Assembly (NCBI RefSeq): GCF_042684585.1
Contig: NZ_JBHULS010000006.1
Location: forward strand, 1-64,000
Source: Algorimicrobium sediminis
Lineage (GTDB): Bacteria > Bacteroidota > Bacteroidia > Flavobacteriales > Flavobacteriaceae
DNA length: 64,000 nucleotides
Reading direction: 5' to 3'
Each line of letters begins with the position of its first letter. Positions within the stretch are counted from its first letter, which is position 1. This document shows positions 1-8,320 of the stretch, piece by piece. The translations under genes and the position numbers were made by a program. The notes below the pieces were generated by a model. That model was given only the letters and a program-made list of their open reading frames with translations. It was not told the DNA's origin and did no database searches.

Positions 1-93
1 TTAAAGTTAGTAAATAAAAACGAGATTTAGGTATTCGATAATTTTTCGCAAGCAGGTAAGAACCAGCAATGAATTATACACATTGTTAGGCAC
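1..93 (-). repeat. attC-like site A (partial, cut by window edge)
   Basis: The right half of an attC-like site. The arm GCAATGAATTATACAC at 66-81 nearly matches the equivalent arm at 613-628 (GCAATTAATTATACAC). It is followed by the GTTAGGCAC boundary at 85-93. By comparison with the other sites (about 125 nt) the AAC half should lie about 37 nt left of the window. The boundary tag is the exact reverse complement of the one at 504-512, which defines cassette 1. Confidence 0.7.
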
Positions 94-512
94 TGGTTTT
101 TAGGTTCAGATTTTCGCTTGTTGGTTTTTTAAAATTTTTCGAGTTAAAAATTACTTTATTAAACATCAAAAATATTGTAAAAAAAATCGACACTAGCGGG
201 AGGATTTTCTGAAGCTGCTTGGTCACTGACCTTTTATTTTCGGTAGGCGAATCACACGTTATCAGATTAAAACTTAATGGTCAATATTCATGAAGTAGCT
301 CGTCAATTTTTGTCGTTAAAGGTGATAAGCCAAAAGTTGAGTTTTTTCCAGAAAGTTCTATGAATAAAAATGACCCTGGGCGGGTTTGGAATCAGCTTTT
401 GCGAGCGGCTAATCACTCAGAGTGATTTAATCAATCGTAATGAGTTTTTTTAATTTCTTAAAGTTTGCGAGTTTGCTAGGTCCGTTGCTGCTCGTTTCAA
501 CTTGTGCCTAAC
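85..512 (-). other. Cassette 1, no recognisable gene
   Basis: This 428-bp unit is bounded by GTTAGGCAC (85-93) and GTGCCTAAC (504-512), which are perfectly complementary. I find no reading frame longer than about 60 codons on either strand and no start codon near the minus-strand 5' boundary, unlike cassettes 2 and 5. A short palindrome, AATCACTC-A-GAGTGATT, lies at 411-427. It could be a decayed gene cassette, a non-coding RNA or promoter cassette, or encode a very short peptide. The sequence does not decide between these. Confidence 0.6.
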
Positions 513-640
513 GTTCTGGTGTATGGTTAGTTGCGTGTTTCAGCAACTAATTTAGCAAACAAATCACAGATAGAAAATTCCAGCGGAATTTTCGTAAGTC
601 GGCAGTAACCTAGCAATTAATTATACACGTTGTTACCTGC
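504..640 (-). repeat. attC-like site B
   Basis: This site joins cassettes 2 and 1. The outer arms are 519-534 (GTGTATGGTTAGTTGC) and 613-628 (GCAATTAATTATACAC), which pair at 13 of 16 positions. An inner perfect hairpin, GAAAATTCC-AGC-GGAATTTTC, lies at 573-593. AAC is at 510-512 and GTT at 632-634, giving a 125-nt span. The tags in the two halves (GTGCCT and ACCTGC) do not match each other but each matches the far end of its own cassette. Confidence 0.85.
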
Positions 641-1007
641 TGGCTTTATTTCCGTTTTTAAAATCAATTTTTGGGTTTTTCCACCAGTCAATTTGGTCAG
701 TATTCAGAATATGCTTTTTTAATTCCGAATCCAATCTGTTTATTTTTTCTTTAAACTGATTCAGAAGTATGTTTTCCGAAATCGGTTTATGGTCAATTAC
801 GTTTTGTATTTTTTGCCTCGTCCATATATCATAGTCAAATTCATATTGCCATTCCAAATAATCCTCTTCTTCAATATCATTCAGTTCCGCTATCAGAATT
901 TCATATTGCGACAATAAATTCGCAGGACTTAATTCAGTCAAGTTTTCAACTTCCTTGATGAATTCAGTATAATCTTTCCAATATTTTTCGTCTTTTTCGG
1001 GTTCCAT
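633..1007 (-). CDS. Cassette 2: hypothetical 124-aa protein
   Basis: I do not recognise the family. The product is an acidic, probably soluble and largely helical protein, rich in Asp, Glu, Lys, Trp and Tyr, with no signal peptide or membrane segment. It is the only gene of cassette 632-1026. Its ATG (1005-1007) is only about 19 nt inside the minus-strand GTT boundary at 1026, and its TAA stop (633-635) is embedded in the GCAGGTAAC box at the other end. This tight packing is typical of integron cassettes. The leader between boundary and start (tag then AAGCTGAAAA) closely resembles that of cassette 5, so it may carry the ribosome binding signal. Function unknown. Confidence 0.75.
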   Translation of the reverse strand: MEPEKDEKYWKDYTEFIKEVENLTELSPANLLSQYEILIAELNDIEEEDYLEWQYEFDYDIWTRQKIQNVIDHKPISENILLNQFKEKINRLDSELKKHILNTDQIDWWKNPKIDFKNGNKASR

Positions 1008-1017
1008 TTTTCAGCTT

Positions 1018-1154
1018 GCAGGTAACGGTCAAGTATAAGCGTAGTGCGGGATTTCGGAGCAATTCACTGTCCGCCCACCACAAAGTTTCTTAGGAGCAAA
1101 AATGCTCAAATTTAGCAGTTCAGCCCGCATTACGCTTATACAATGTTGGCGGTA
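1018..1154 (-). repeat. attC-like site C
   Basis: This site joins cassettes 3 and 2. The arms 1033-1050 (GTATAAGCGTAGTGCGGG) and 1124-1141 (CCCGCATTACGCTTATAC) pair at 17 of 18 positions. An inner hairpin, GAGCA-AAAA-TGCTC, lies at 1094-1107. AAC is at 1024-1026 and GTT at 1145-1147, a 124-nt span. The half-site tags GCAGGT and GGCGGTA differ, as expected when neighbouring cassettes share one site. Confidence 0.85.
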
Positions 1155-1161
1155 GTTTTTT

Positions 1162-1932
1162 TTATTCAATTCTCCTTAATACCCCCTTTAATTTTGCTTC
1201 AACTCCAAGATTATCAAAAAGTTTTTCAGTCAATGTTAATGTCTTCTTGAAAGCTGTTTTAATATCTGTCGGATCTAATTCTGATGTTGTCTCCTGAAAT
1301 AACGAATACCAATCTGGGTCTATGTCTTTTTCCAAGCTTTTTGTTGGACTTTCCCAATGTTTGGTTTGGTATGTTTCAATTCTTATTAACCAAAGTAAAT
1401 ATTTTTGAACATTTGATAAGCTTTGGTAAGCGTGAGCAAATTCCTGTCGTTTAATTAAGTTGCTTGTTGTAAGTAAAACATTCAACAATGATTGGCTCAA
1501 CCACAGGATATTTTCATTTGTTGTTCGATCAGGTACTTTAGTTTTTATTTCTTTGAGCGTGTTAGTCAATAAATCTTCTTTATCTACTAAAATCATCTTG
1601 TCAAAGTCGCTAAACTCTACCAAACCGTCCCACGATTTGATAACTTCCATTTGGTCGTTTGTCAAAAAATGAAACTCCCCCCTTATCATATTTTCAAAAA
1701 TGGCAACTTCACTTCCATACTCGTTGGTAAAATATAATGCCAAAGGATGAATTTGGCTTACCCAATTTTCAGCGGAAAAATTTTCTTTATCCTTCAAGAA
1801 GATGTAGAATTCAATATCTGAATATTTGTCCCCTTCATTTTTGGTAAATGACCCGTACATAAATACGGCAGAAATATTTTTATCATTTTGAGCTATTGAC
1901 TTTGTTTTGTCAATCATTTGTAACTGTGTCAT
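1162..1932 (-). CDS. Lincosamide nucleotidyltransferase, Lnu(F)-like
   Basis: 256 aa, a nucleotidyltransferase of the Lnu(F)/Lnu(H)-like family, which inactivates lincosamides such as lincomycin and clindamycin by nucleotidylation of a hydroxyl. The polymerase-beta-type motif is present as G27-S28 followed by D39-I-E41 within MYGSFTKNEGDKYSDIEF, and the downstream block AIFENMIRGEFHF (about 77-89) also matches my memory of Lnu(F). lnu(F) was first described as a gene cassette of class 1 integrons, so its presence as sole gene of cassette 1145-2077 fits the array. The ATG (1930-1932) is 145 nt inside the minus-strand 5' boundary, leaving room for its own promoter. Activity and substrate are inferred from family resemblance. 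A related nucleotidyltransferase of other specificity is possible. Confidence 0.8.
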   Translation of the reverse strand: MTQLQMIDKTKSIAQNDKNISAVFMYGSFTKNEGDKYSDIEFYIFLKDKENFSAENWVSQIHPLALYFTNEYGSEVAIFENMIRGEFHFLTNDQMEVIKSWDGLVEFSDFDKMILVDKEDLLTNTLKEIKTKVPDRTTNENILWLSQSLLNVLLTTSNLIKRQEFAHAYQSLSNVQKYLLWLIRIETYQTKHWESPTKSLEKDIDPDWYSLFQETTSELDPTDIKTAFKKTLTLTEKLFDNLGVEAKLKGVLRRIE

Positions 1933-2067
1933 TTTCTAATTTTTTAATATTAACAATCGCCCTTTCTACTTTGCGTATTAAAGGATATTTCAATTCTTAT
2001 TCTATCTTACAGTTACTTATAGCTTCATTTTCTTGAATGTTTTTCGTTGTTAATTGTTTCTTCAAAT

Positions 2068-2206
2068 TACCGCCAACGGGTTGCGGCTATGAAAAGTAGC
2101 GTGCAAGTACACGCAAACCTTTCCGAGTAGCTTTATTGGTTTTAAAAGTACAAAAAACTTTGGATTAATCCTTTTGTAGCTATTTTTCATAGCCGTTGTT
2201 GGGCAC
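2068..2206 (-). repeat. attC-like site D
   Basis: This site joins cassettes 4 and 3. The arms 2085-2100 (GGCTATGAAAAGTAGC) and 2179-2194 (GCTATTTTTCATAGCC) pair at 15 of 16 positions. An extra hairpin, GCGTG-CAAGTA-CACGC, lies at 2099-2114. AAC is at 2075-2077 and GTT at 2198-2200, a 126-nt span. The left tag TACCGCC belongs to cassette 3 and the right tag GGGCAC to cassette 4. Confidence 0.85.
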
Positions 2207-2372
2207 TGGGTTTTCTGCGTTCTGCTTGGCAATTCCGCCGTATTTTTCTTTAAAAGCACTAAACGAGCAAGCTCTTCCCGCTTTTTAAGCCGTTGGCTTT
2301 TGCGTTGGGAAAAGCGGGATGTGCTTGCGGTAATTTGTTTCCATAGTTTATTTGTTAGCGTGTTCAGGTACA

Positions 2373-2403
2373 TTTTGCCAAAATTAGAAATTCACTATCT
2401 TTG
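2373..2403 (+). promoter_or_regulatory. Bacteroidota-type promoter of the sensor kinase gene
   Basis: A TTTTG at 2373-2377 is followed after 18 nt by TATCTTTG (2396-2403), a perfect TANNTTTG -7 element. The kinase ATG is at 2412, so the transcript would be leaderless or nearly so. Confidence 0.75.
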
Positions 2404-2411
2404 ACAGATTT

Positions 2412-3785
2412 ATGGAAAAACTCTATCGAAGAATCCCTTATTTATTGACCGCTGTTATTATCATCACAATAGCAATGCAATTGTTTTGGGGTTATTCTGA
2501 ATATCAAAAAAACAGTACGGGCTTTAAAAGTGAAATTCAGCAGGCGTTAGATGTTGCCCTTGATAATTATTTTGTAGAACTCGCAAAGGAAAGTTCAATT
2601 TCTGTTAAAGCTAAAAAAGAGCTTCTGACCGAATCGGGGAAAATAATCATAACGGGAAATGACAGTCAAAAAATTATCGATAAAATCCATCCTGAAAGCA
2701 TCAAGGAAATAAATGTAAAGGAACTGTCCGATAGCTTGAAAATACTGGATGAAATAAAAGACATCTACATATCTGTCAATAAAGATTTCATCGATTTTAA
2801 AAAACTGAAAACACTTTTAGATGGTGAATTGAACAGAAAAGAGTACACTATTCCCTACACGCTTAATTATTATAAAAACGACTCGCTTTTTGCAACAGCG
2901 CACAAAGGGAATTCATTTTCAAAACACTTTTCTGCAAAAGGAAAGTCCACTTACTTAAAAACAGGCGAAAGCATAGAAATACAATTTCCCAATGCGGTAA
3001 AAACCATACTTAAAAAAAGCTTGTTGAGCATTTTCCTATCGCTTTTATTAACGGTTGCTATCCTATTTGCACTGTTTTATATGCTCTGGGTAATGAAGCG
3101 ACAAAAACAGCTTTCTGAAATAAAAGACGATTTGATAAGCAACATTACCCACGAGTTCAAAACGCCTATTTCTACCATTGGGGCTGCATTGGAAAGCATT
3201 CGGAATTTTAATGCAAACAACGACACCGAAAAAACCAACCGATATTTAGACTATTCCAACCAACAACTGGAAAAACTGGGCAAAATGGTAGACCAACTTA
3301 TGGACACGGCACTTTTAGACACCAATAATTGGACACTTAACAGGCAAACTATCGATGTAGAAGAATGGGCAACTGCCATTGTTGAAAATTATAAATTGAA
3401 TTCCGCAGAAAAAAACATCACTTTGCATTTATCTGATAATTCTCAAAAAGAAGCTTTTATTGACTCGTTTCATCTCGGGAATGCGTTTGGTGCTTTGTTG
3501 GACAATGCCATAAAATATGGTGGAAACCAAATAGAAATTACAATTGAAAACAGTGTAGTCTTTTCAATTTCTGTAACCGACAGCGGAAACAGCTTAAAGA
3601 AAGAACAGGCGACAAAGGTTTTTGATAAATTTTACCGCGTGCCACAAGGTAATATCCATAATGTCAAAGGTTCGGGAATTGGTCTGTACCACGTAAAAAA
3701 AATAGCGGAAAAACATCTCGGCACCGCCAAAATATCTTTAAAAAACAACGCCACAACATTTACCATTTCAATACCTAATGAATAA
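2412..3785 (+). CDS. Sensor histidine kinase (cassette 4)
   Basis: 457 aa. A membrane helix at about 10-28 and a second at about 203-226 flank a roughly 175-residue periplasmic sensor region with no domain I recognise. The cytoplasmic part has a HisKA H-box (SNITHEFKTPISTIG, His near 247), an N-box (ALLDNAIKYG) and a G-box (GSGIGLYHVKKIAEKH), so it should be an active kinase. The gene overlaps the downstream response regulator by 8 bp, so the pair is co-translated. It is convergent with the TonB-receptor-like/GLPGLI/peptide genes of the same cassette, which it probably controls. It lies on the strand opposite to the usual cassette-gene direction, with its own promoter. Confidence 0.93.
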   Translation: MEKLYRRIPYLLTAVIIITIAMQLFWGYSEYQKNSTGFKSEIQQALDVALDNYFVELAKESSISVKAKKELLTESGKIIITGNDSQKIIDKIHPESIKEINVKELSDSLKILDEIKDIYISVNKDFIDFKKLKTLLDGELNRKEYTIPYTLNYYKNDSLFATAHKGNSFSKHFSAKGKSTYLKTGESIEIQFPNAVKTILKKSLLSIFLSLLLTVAILFALFYMLWVMKRQKQLSEIKDDLISNITHEFKTPISTIGAALESIRNFNANNDTEKTNRYLDYSNQQLEKLGKMVDQLMDTALLDTNNWTLNRQTIDVEEWATAIVENYKLNSAEKNITLHLSDNSQKEAFIDSFHLGNAFGALLDNAIKYGGNQIEITIENSVVFSISVTDSGNSLKKEQATKVFDKFYRVPQGNIHNVKGSGIGLYHVKKIAEKHLGTAKISLKNNATTFTISIPNE

Positions 3786-4461
3786 AAAAACATCTATATT
3801 ATTGGCAGAAGACGAAACCGCACTTGGGCAAATCTTGAAAGAAAGCCTTGAAACCCGTGATTTTGCCGTTCAACTTTGCCATAATGGTGAAGAAGCCTAT
3901 CAATTGTACCAAACCAACCGCCCCGATGTGTTGGTACTTGATGTTATGATGCCCAAAAAAGACGGATTTACCTTAGCTGAACAAATCAGGAAAAACGATG
4001 ATGAAACGCCCATTATTTTCCTTACCGCAAAATCGCAACCGCAGGATGTGGTTACGGGCTTTAATACCGGTGGCAACGATTACCTGAAAAAACCCTTTAG
4101 CATTGAAGAACTTATTGTGCGCATAAAAAACTTGTTGAGCAACCGGAATACTTCCAATAAAAACAACGATATTCTAATTGGCCAGTACAAGTTCGACCCC
4201 AAAAACCAAACCCTTCAATACAAGGAAGAAAAAAAGGAAACCCTTACCAATAGGGAAAGTCAGTTGTTGTTGTACTTGGCCCAACATAAAAACGACACGA
4301 TAGACCGAAATGTGGTTTTGGCTCAATTGTGGGGCAACAGCGATTTTTATTCGGCCAGAAGTATGGACGTGTTTATCAGCAAGCTCAGAAAACGATTGTC
4401 AAAAGACACAACCATTAAAATATTGAATGTAAGGGGCGTAGGTTATAAATTGGTTGTATAA
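3778..4461 (+). CDS. OmpR-family response regulator (cassette 4)
   Basis: 227 aa. The N-terminal receiver has the acidic pocket E11-D12, the phospho-acceptor D55 (VLVLDVMMP), the conserved Thr of FLTAKS and the Lys of KKPF. The C-terminal half is a winged-helix Trans_reg_C domain ending NVRGVGYKLVV. It is the partner of the overlapping upstream kinase. OmpR-type regulators bind tandem direct repeats spaced by about one helical turn. Exactly such repeats lie at 8321-8358, upstream of the peptide gene in the same cassette, and I infer these are its target. Its stop lies 2 bp from the stop of the convergent barrel gene. Confidence 0.93.
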   Translation: MNKKTSILLAEDETALGQILKESLETRDFAVQLCHNGEEAYQLYQTNRPDVLVLDVMMPKKDGFTLAEQIRKNDDETPIIFLTAKSQPQDVVTGFNTGGNDYLKKPFSIEELIVRIKNLLSNRNTSNKNNDILIGQYKFDPKNQTLQYKEEKKETLTNRESQLLLYLAQHKNDTIDRNVVLAQLWGNSDFYSARSMDVFISKLRKRLSKDTTIKILNVRGVGYKLVV

Positions 4462-4463
4462 AT

Positions 4464-7073
4464 TTAGAACCTGTATTTTATGTTGAAAAGCACATAAGCA
4501 GGCATCAGTTTCAAACGCTTTTCATAAGACGTAAAAGAATTGATTTGCTGAATAAGGTATTCTTCTTCATTCAAAAGGTTATTGAAATAAAGCGTTCCAG
4601 ACCATCTGCTTTTCTTCGGCTCGTAGTTAATGGTTGCATTTAAAAAAGCGTAATTTTCGTTGTTCAGGATGTAATATTCGTTGTTTACGGTAGCTTTTAA
4701 GGCTTCCGAGATTTTTAAATTGAAATCCAAGAAAGCCTTTTTGGTTTCAAAAGAATTCAAATTCCCTTCCACTTTTGAAGATGAAAAACGATACGAAACA
4801 CCACCAGAAAAATTAAACCATTTTTTAAAGTACGAACTTGCGGAAAAAGCATAGCTTCCCGAATAGTTTTTAAGGTTGCTAACTTCCGATTCATTAACCG
4901 AAAAGGGCGATTGGATAAAACTTTGGTCGGTTTCCCATTTAGTAGCTATTTTCAACTTGCTGAAATAGTTGGTCAGGCTTGCATTGGCAAGCGTGTTTTC
5001 ACCACCTGCGTATGGTATTAAACCGTTAAAAATAAAATTACTGTTAGTGTAAGCATTTGGGGCATAGCCCGAATGGGCAATGGTGTGAAGCAATGAGCTG
5101 TTTATAGAAAACCCTTTAACATCGTTGTACAAGCTGTAGTTAAACGAGAAAATAGAGTTTTTTAGCTTTGTTATTTCATTTGTGCCACTTACAAAATCTT
5201 GGTATGAGTTTAAAGCAAAATCAGATAAGAGCATTTGCGCTTTGGGCAAATCTTCTTTATAGTTGTAGTTTAACTTAATTACCCCAATGTTTTTTAGCTT
5301 TTGCCTAAACGTAAAAGAAACGTTTTTCAGTAAAAAATCATCGTTGTTAAACCAATTTTGTGTGAGTGAAAGGCTTCCTTTTACATAGTTGTTTTGTTTC
5401 AGTTTAAACTTTAACGCTTCGGAAACCGAAAGAAAATTGTTGTCGATTTTCAAATTGTTCATATAGCCGTCAAAGTTGTTTTCAGTTTCGGTAAAAAGCC
5501 GGCTCGATGCATTTTCATTTTCAAAATGGGCGTGAAACTTCAGTTGGTTTTCCCATTTGTTACGTTTGGTCAGCATTGTACTTTGCAGACCGTAATAATT
5601 GAACTTGTTATTGACATCCTGAAAAAACGGCTCCGTGTTTTCCGTTTCCAACAAATCATTCAACAAAGGATGTGATATTTCGGCATTTTCCTGCGAAACG
5701 CCATAACCAACATACAAGTAATTGTACAATGCGGTGTTGTTCGTTAAAAGGTACGTATGTTCCAAATGGTTATAAAACGTTTCTGAAAAAGCATCGTTTT
5801 CTTGCGAAACACCTATGTTGCCCAACATTATGCCATTGATTGTATTATGCGGATTTCGGTTGTATGTTGCCGTATTTACGATATAGTTTTTGGCATTGGG
5901 CGCATATTTTAATTCCAATTCCGTAGAGCCAACCTTGTTCTTGTTTTCGTAATTGCTTATTTCTGAAAAAGTTGTGTTGTTTTCTCCTGTATTGTATTGG
6001 GTTATGGCTTGGTAATCTTGCTCTGTTTTGTCTGAAATGAAGTTTGCAGAACCCCTAACAGCCAACTTGTCGTTTACTTTTGACGACATCCCAAGTGAAT
6101 GAAGCATTGATGTATTAAAAATACTTCGGGAATTGAAAACGTTTTCTTCTTGTTCGTCTATTGAAAAAATTGAAAATGGTTTTTTCTCTATTTTTTGAAA
6201 CATTTGCGATAAATCAATCACAATATTTTCGTTTTGTAACAAATTAGACGCCTTGTTACCTGTGTTGTTGATGTTGCTGAATTCCAACAATTTTATCCGC
6301 TTTTTCAACAAGCCCAAAGTCAATGCCGATTGATAACGGTTTTCAAGTCCGTAGCCCGCTGAAACATTACCAAACCAAATGTTTTTAAAATCGCTTTTCA
6401 ACTTTAGGTTTATGGCTACTTTTTCTGAATTGGAAAGACTTTTGAAAATGGGGTTTTCTTCGTAGTTGTCCAAAATTTGAACTTCTTCCAATGTTCTTGC
6501 ATCCAAATTTTTGGAAAGGATTTTATAGTTTTTGTCCAATATGTTTTCACCTTCAACCAAAAGGTTTTCAATGGGTTTTCCGTGTGCTTTTATGCTGCCA
6601 TCGGGCAAAACTTCTATTCCGGGCAGGCGTTTTAGCACATCTTCAACTGTTTGCTCGGTCTTGGTGGTGTATTGCGAAACCCTGATAAAAGTTGTGTCGG
6701 CATTTACTTTAATTTTTTGATGAGCTTCTACAACAACTTCTCTTAGGTATTCTGCCTTTTCTTCCATTTTAAAGTTGATGTTGTAGGTGGTTTGGTCATC
6801 AATGTTGATTTCCCTTTCAATGGTAGCATATCCCAAGCTTGAAACTTCAAGTAAAAACGATTGCATATTGCCCGATTCAAATTCTATTTTATAAAACCCT
6901 TTTTCGTTACTGTAACTATAGCCCAAAACTTCATTTTCTTGGTTTTTGGCCATTACAACAACACTTTCAATAGGTTGAAATTGGTTATCGGTTGTTAAGC
7001 CCGAAACAACAATATTTTGGGCATAATTGCCAACCGATATAAAAAGAAAAACAAGGGGCAGAATGGATTTCAT
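4464..7073 (-). CDS. TonB-receptor-like outer-membrane protein with CarboxypepD_reg domain (cassette 4)
   Basis: 869 aa. There is a signal peptide (1-18, cut after YAQ), a CarboxypepD_reg-like beta-sandwich (about 20-110), a plug-like region (about 110-205, with VEDVLKRLPGIEV and the LLVEGENIL segment), then a long region of alternating aromatic beta-strands ending in a C-terminal Phe, as in outer-membrane barrels. It lacks the length (about 1000 aa) and SusD partner of SusC proteins. It is the last gene of a minus-strand set after the secreted peptide and the GLPGLI protein, 67 bp from the latter. Barrels of this type are often neighbours of GLPGLI genes in Bacteroidota. The transported substrate is unknown. 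The peptide encoded upstream is a candidate, which is inference. Confidence 0.85.
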   Translation of the reverse strand: MKSILPLVFLFISVGNYAQNIVVSGLTTDNQFQPIESVVVMAKNQENEVLGYSYSNEKGFYKIEFESGNMQSFLLEVSSLGYATIEREINIDDQTTYNINFKMEEKAEYLREVVVEAHQKIKVNADTTFIRVSQYTTKTEQTVEDVLKRLPGIEVLPDGSIKAHGKPIENLLVEGENILDKNYKILSKNLDARTLEEVQILDNYEENPIFKSLSNSEKVAINLKLKSDFKNIWFGNVSAGYGLENRYQSALTLGLLKKRIKLLEFSNINNTGNKASNLLQNENIVIDLSQMFQKIEKKPFSIFSIDEQEENVFNSRSIFNTSMLHSLGMSSKVNDKLAVRGSANFISDKTEQDYQAITQYNTGENNTTFSEISNYENKNKVGSTELELKYAPNAKNYIVNTATYNRNPHNTINGIMLGNIGVSQENDAFSETFYNHLEHTYLLTNNTALYNYLYVGYGVSQENAEISHPLLNDLLETENTEPFFQDVNNKFNYYGLQSTMLTKRNKWENQLKFHAHFENENASSRLFTETENNFDGYMNNLKIDNNFLSVSEALKFKLKQNNYVKGSLSLTQNWFNNDDFLLKNVSFTFRQKLKNIGVIKLNYNYKEDLPKAQMLLSDFALNSYQDFVSGTNEITKLKNSIFSFNYSLYNDVKGFSINSSLLHTIAHSGYAPNAYTNSNFIFNGLIPYAGGENTLANASLTNYFSKLKIATKWETDQSFIQSPFSVNESEVSNLKNYSGSYAFSASSYFKKWFNFSGGVSYRFSSSKVEGNLNSFETKKAFLDFNLKISEALKATVNNEYYILNNENYAFLNATINYEPKKSRWSGTLYFNNLLNEEEYLIQQINSFTSYEKRLKLMPAYVLFNIKYRF

Positions 7074-7140
7074 AAAAATATCTGTAAAAAATGAAACTCC
7101 ACTTTTATATGGGGTTTTTGTCCATTAAAATAGTTTGAAA

Positions 7141-7935
7141 TTATTCAAATAACTCTACGCTAAGTGTTTCAATTCCACCTGAATTTACCGTTACATCGCC
7201 ACCCATTTGTTTGGCAATCAATATGGCTTTGGTTTTGTTCTTTTCCACTATTTTTTCAAGCAGTTCTTTATATTCGTCAATTGAAATCCAATTGTATTTA
7301 TTGTCTTCTTTGGGTTTAACAATTGGCCCCACTGATAAATTTTGCTGAGTAGGATATTCAACCGATTTAAAATAAAGGTACATTTCTTTTTTCTCGTCAT
7401 AAGCTTCAAGAATTAGCCCCGGAAGCCCTTGAAGTTTCCAAGGTCCGTAGGGCAAGGGTATTTTTTTTGTGTACCAAGCCGTGTAAGTTTTCCCCCTGAA
7501 AACTCCTGTGGCTTTATGGCAGATAAGTCCGCCAAAAGTTTTTGTTTCAGCTTCCAGTTTCCAGTTTATTTTTTCTCTCTTTTCGCGACCGTAAACGGGT
7601 TCCTTATATTTTTTGTTCCACCAAAGGCTGTCTTTTTGTCTATTGTAGTACACTTGTTTGCCTTGCGGTAAAGTGTGTTTGCCCAGATAGACTTGGGTTT
7701 TCCCATTTACTTCTTTGGTTTGCTGTTTTTCCAATTCAGATTGATTTTCAAGCGAGTCTTTGGCCGTTACGTAGTAAGACGCTTCTTTGTCGAACACTAA
7801 ATAGGCGTTAAAGTCAAGTCCTGCTGGACCACCTTTTCCGGGGCTTTCTATATGCCCATAATAAACAATGCCCCGACTTTGGGCATTACAAACTGAAATT
7901 GAAGCTAAAAAGTATAAAATTATCAAAAATCTCAT
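7141..7935 (-). CDS. GLPGLI family protein (cassette 4)
   Basis: 264 aa when started at the ATG at 7933-7935, which yields a clean signal peptide (MRFLIILYFLASISVCNAQ). A longer frame upstream to 8028 would add 31 residues and run through the intergenic hairpin, so I reject it. The family motif GLPGLI occurs in KLQGLPGLILEAYDEKK. GLPGLI proteins are secreted or periplasmic Bacteroidota proteins of unknown function that sit beside TonB-receptor-like genes. Here it is between the peptide gene and the barrel gene on the same strand. A role in handling or exporting the peptide is only inference. Confidence 0.88.
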   Translation of the reverse strand: MRFLIILYFLASISVCNAQSRGIVYYGHIESPGKGGPAGLDFNAYLVFDKEASYYVTAKDSLENQSELEKQQTKEVNGKTQVYLGKHTLPQGKQVYYNRQKDSLWWNKKYKEPVYGREKREKINWKLEAETKTFGGLICHKATGVFRGKTYTAWYTKKIPLPYGPWKLQGLPGLILEAYDEKKEMYLYFKSVEYPTQQNLSVGPIVKPKEDNKYNWISIDEYKELLEKIVEKNKTKAILIAKQMGGDVTVNSGGIETLSVELFE

Positions 7936-7964
7936 TGTATTATAATTGTTTTTAATTGAATAAA

Positions 7965-7991
7965 ACCCGTCTCGGCAAAGCCGAGACGGGT
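7965..7991 (-). terminator. Perfect 12-bp stem-loop between peptide and GLPGLI genes
   Basis: ACCCGTCTCGGC (7965-7976) and GCCGAGACGGGT (7980-7991) pair perfectly around AAA. On the minus strand it follows the peptide stop by a few bases and is trailed by TTTTATT, so it should terminate or attenuate transcription. Most transcripts would then contain only the peptide gene, with a minority reading into the GLPGLI and barrel genes. Confidence 0.8.
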
Positions 7992-7999
7992 AAATGAAT

Positions 8000-8263
8000 T
8001 TAGCTACAAAGAGCCCAAGCAATACCAATCAATTGGGCAGTACTACAACTGCCACAACTAACAGTATATGAAGAACCGTCTTCACAATTTACTGTGATTT
8101 CAGCCCTTACAGCATTTTCCGCTGTTTCGGCTTCTACAGTTTCCACACTGTTTTCGATGGTTTCTGCATTGGCTTCAGGAAGCTTTGGGGCTTCTTCTCC
8201 ATTTGAGGCAAACGCCCCAGCGGACATTAGTCCGAACATTGAAAGAAAAACTAATTTTCTCAT
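8000..8263 (-). CDS. Secreted small peptide precursor with four-Cys C-terminus (cassette 4)
   Basis: 87 aa. The N-terminal signal peptide ends AGAFA-SNG. An acidic Glu/Ala-rich linker (about 22-52) leads to a distinct C-terminal segment of about 33 residues (EITVNCEDGSSYTVSC followed by GSCSTAQLIGIAWALCS) with four cysteines and a hydrophobic end. The leader-plus-Cys-rich-core layout resembles secreted peptides or bacteriocin-like precursors, but I do not recognise a family. It is first in the minus-strand set, is followed by a strong hairpin that should make it the most abundant product, and has four regulator-type direct repeats upstream. I infer it is the main output of the cassette's two-component system. 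Confidence 0.75.
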   Translation of the reverse strand: MRKLVFLSMFGLMSAGAFASNGEEAPKLPEANAETIENSVETVEAETAENAVRAEITVNCEDGSSYTVSCGSCSTAQLIGIAWALCS

Positions 8264-8320
8264 AGGTTAAAGTATTAGTGATTAATAATGATCCAAAACA
8301 AAGCATATAAAAATCAAAAA

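Noticed and set aside
2062..2373. 103-codon minus-strand reading frame
   Set aside because: It runs through attC-like site D and the kinase promoter. The frame is open because the palindrome lacks stops, and the translation is low-complexity and basic.
3778..4461. Regulator acting as a phage or conjugation control gene
   Set aside because: It has a complete OmpR-type architecture and a translationally coupled sensor kinase. No phage or conjugation genes occur nearby.
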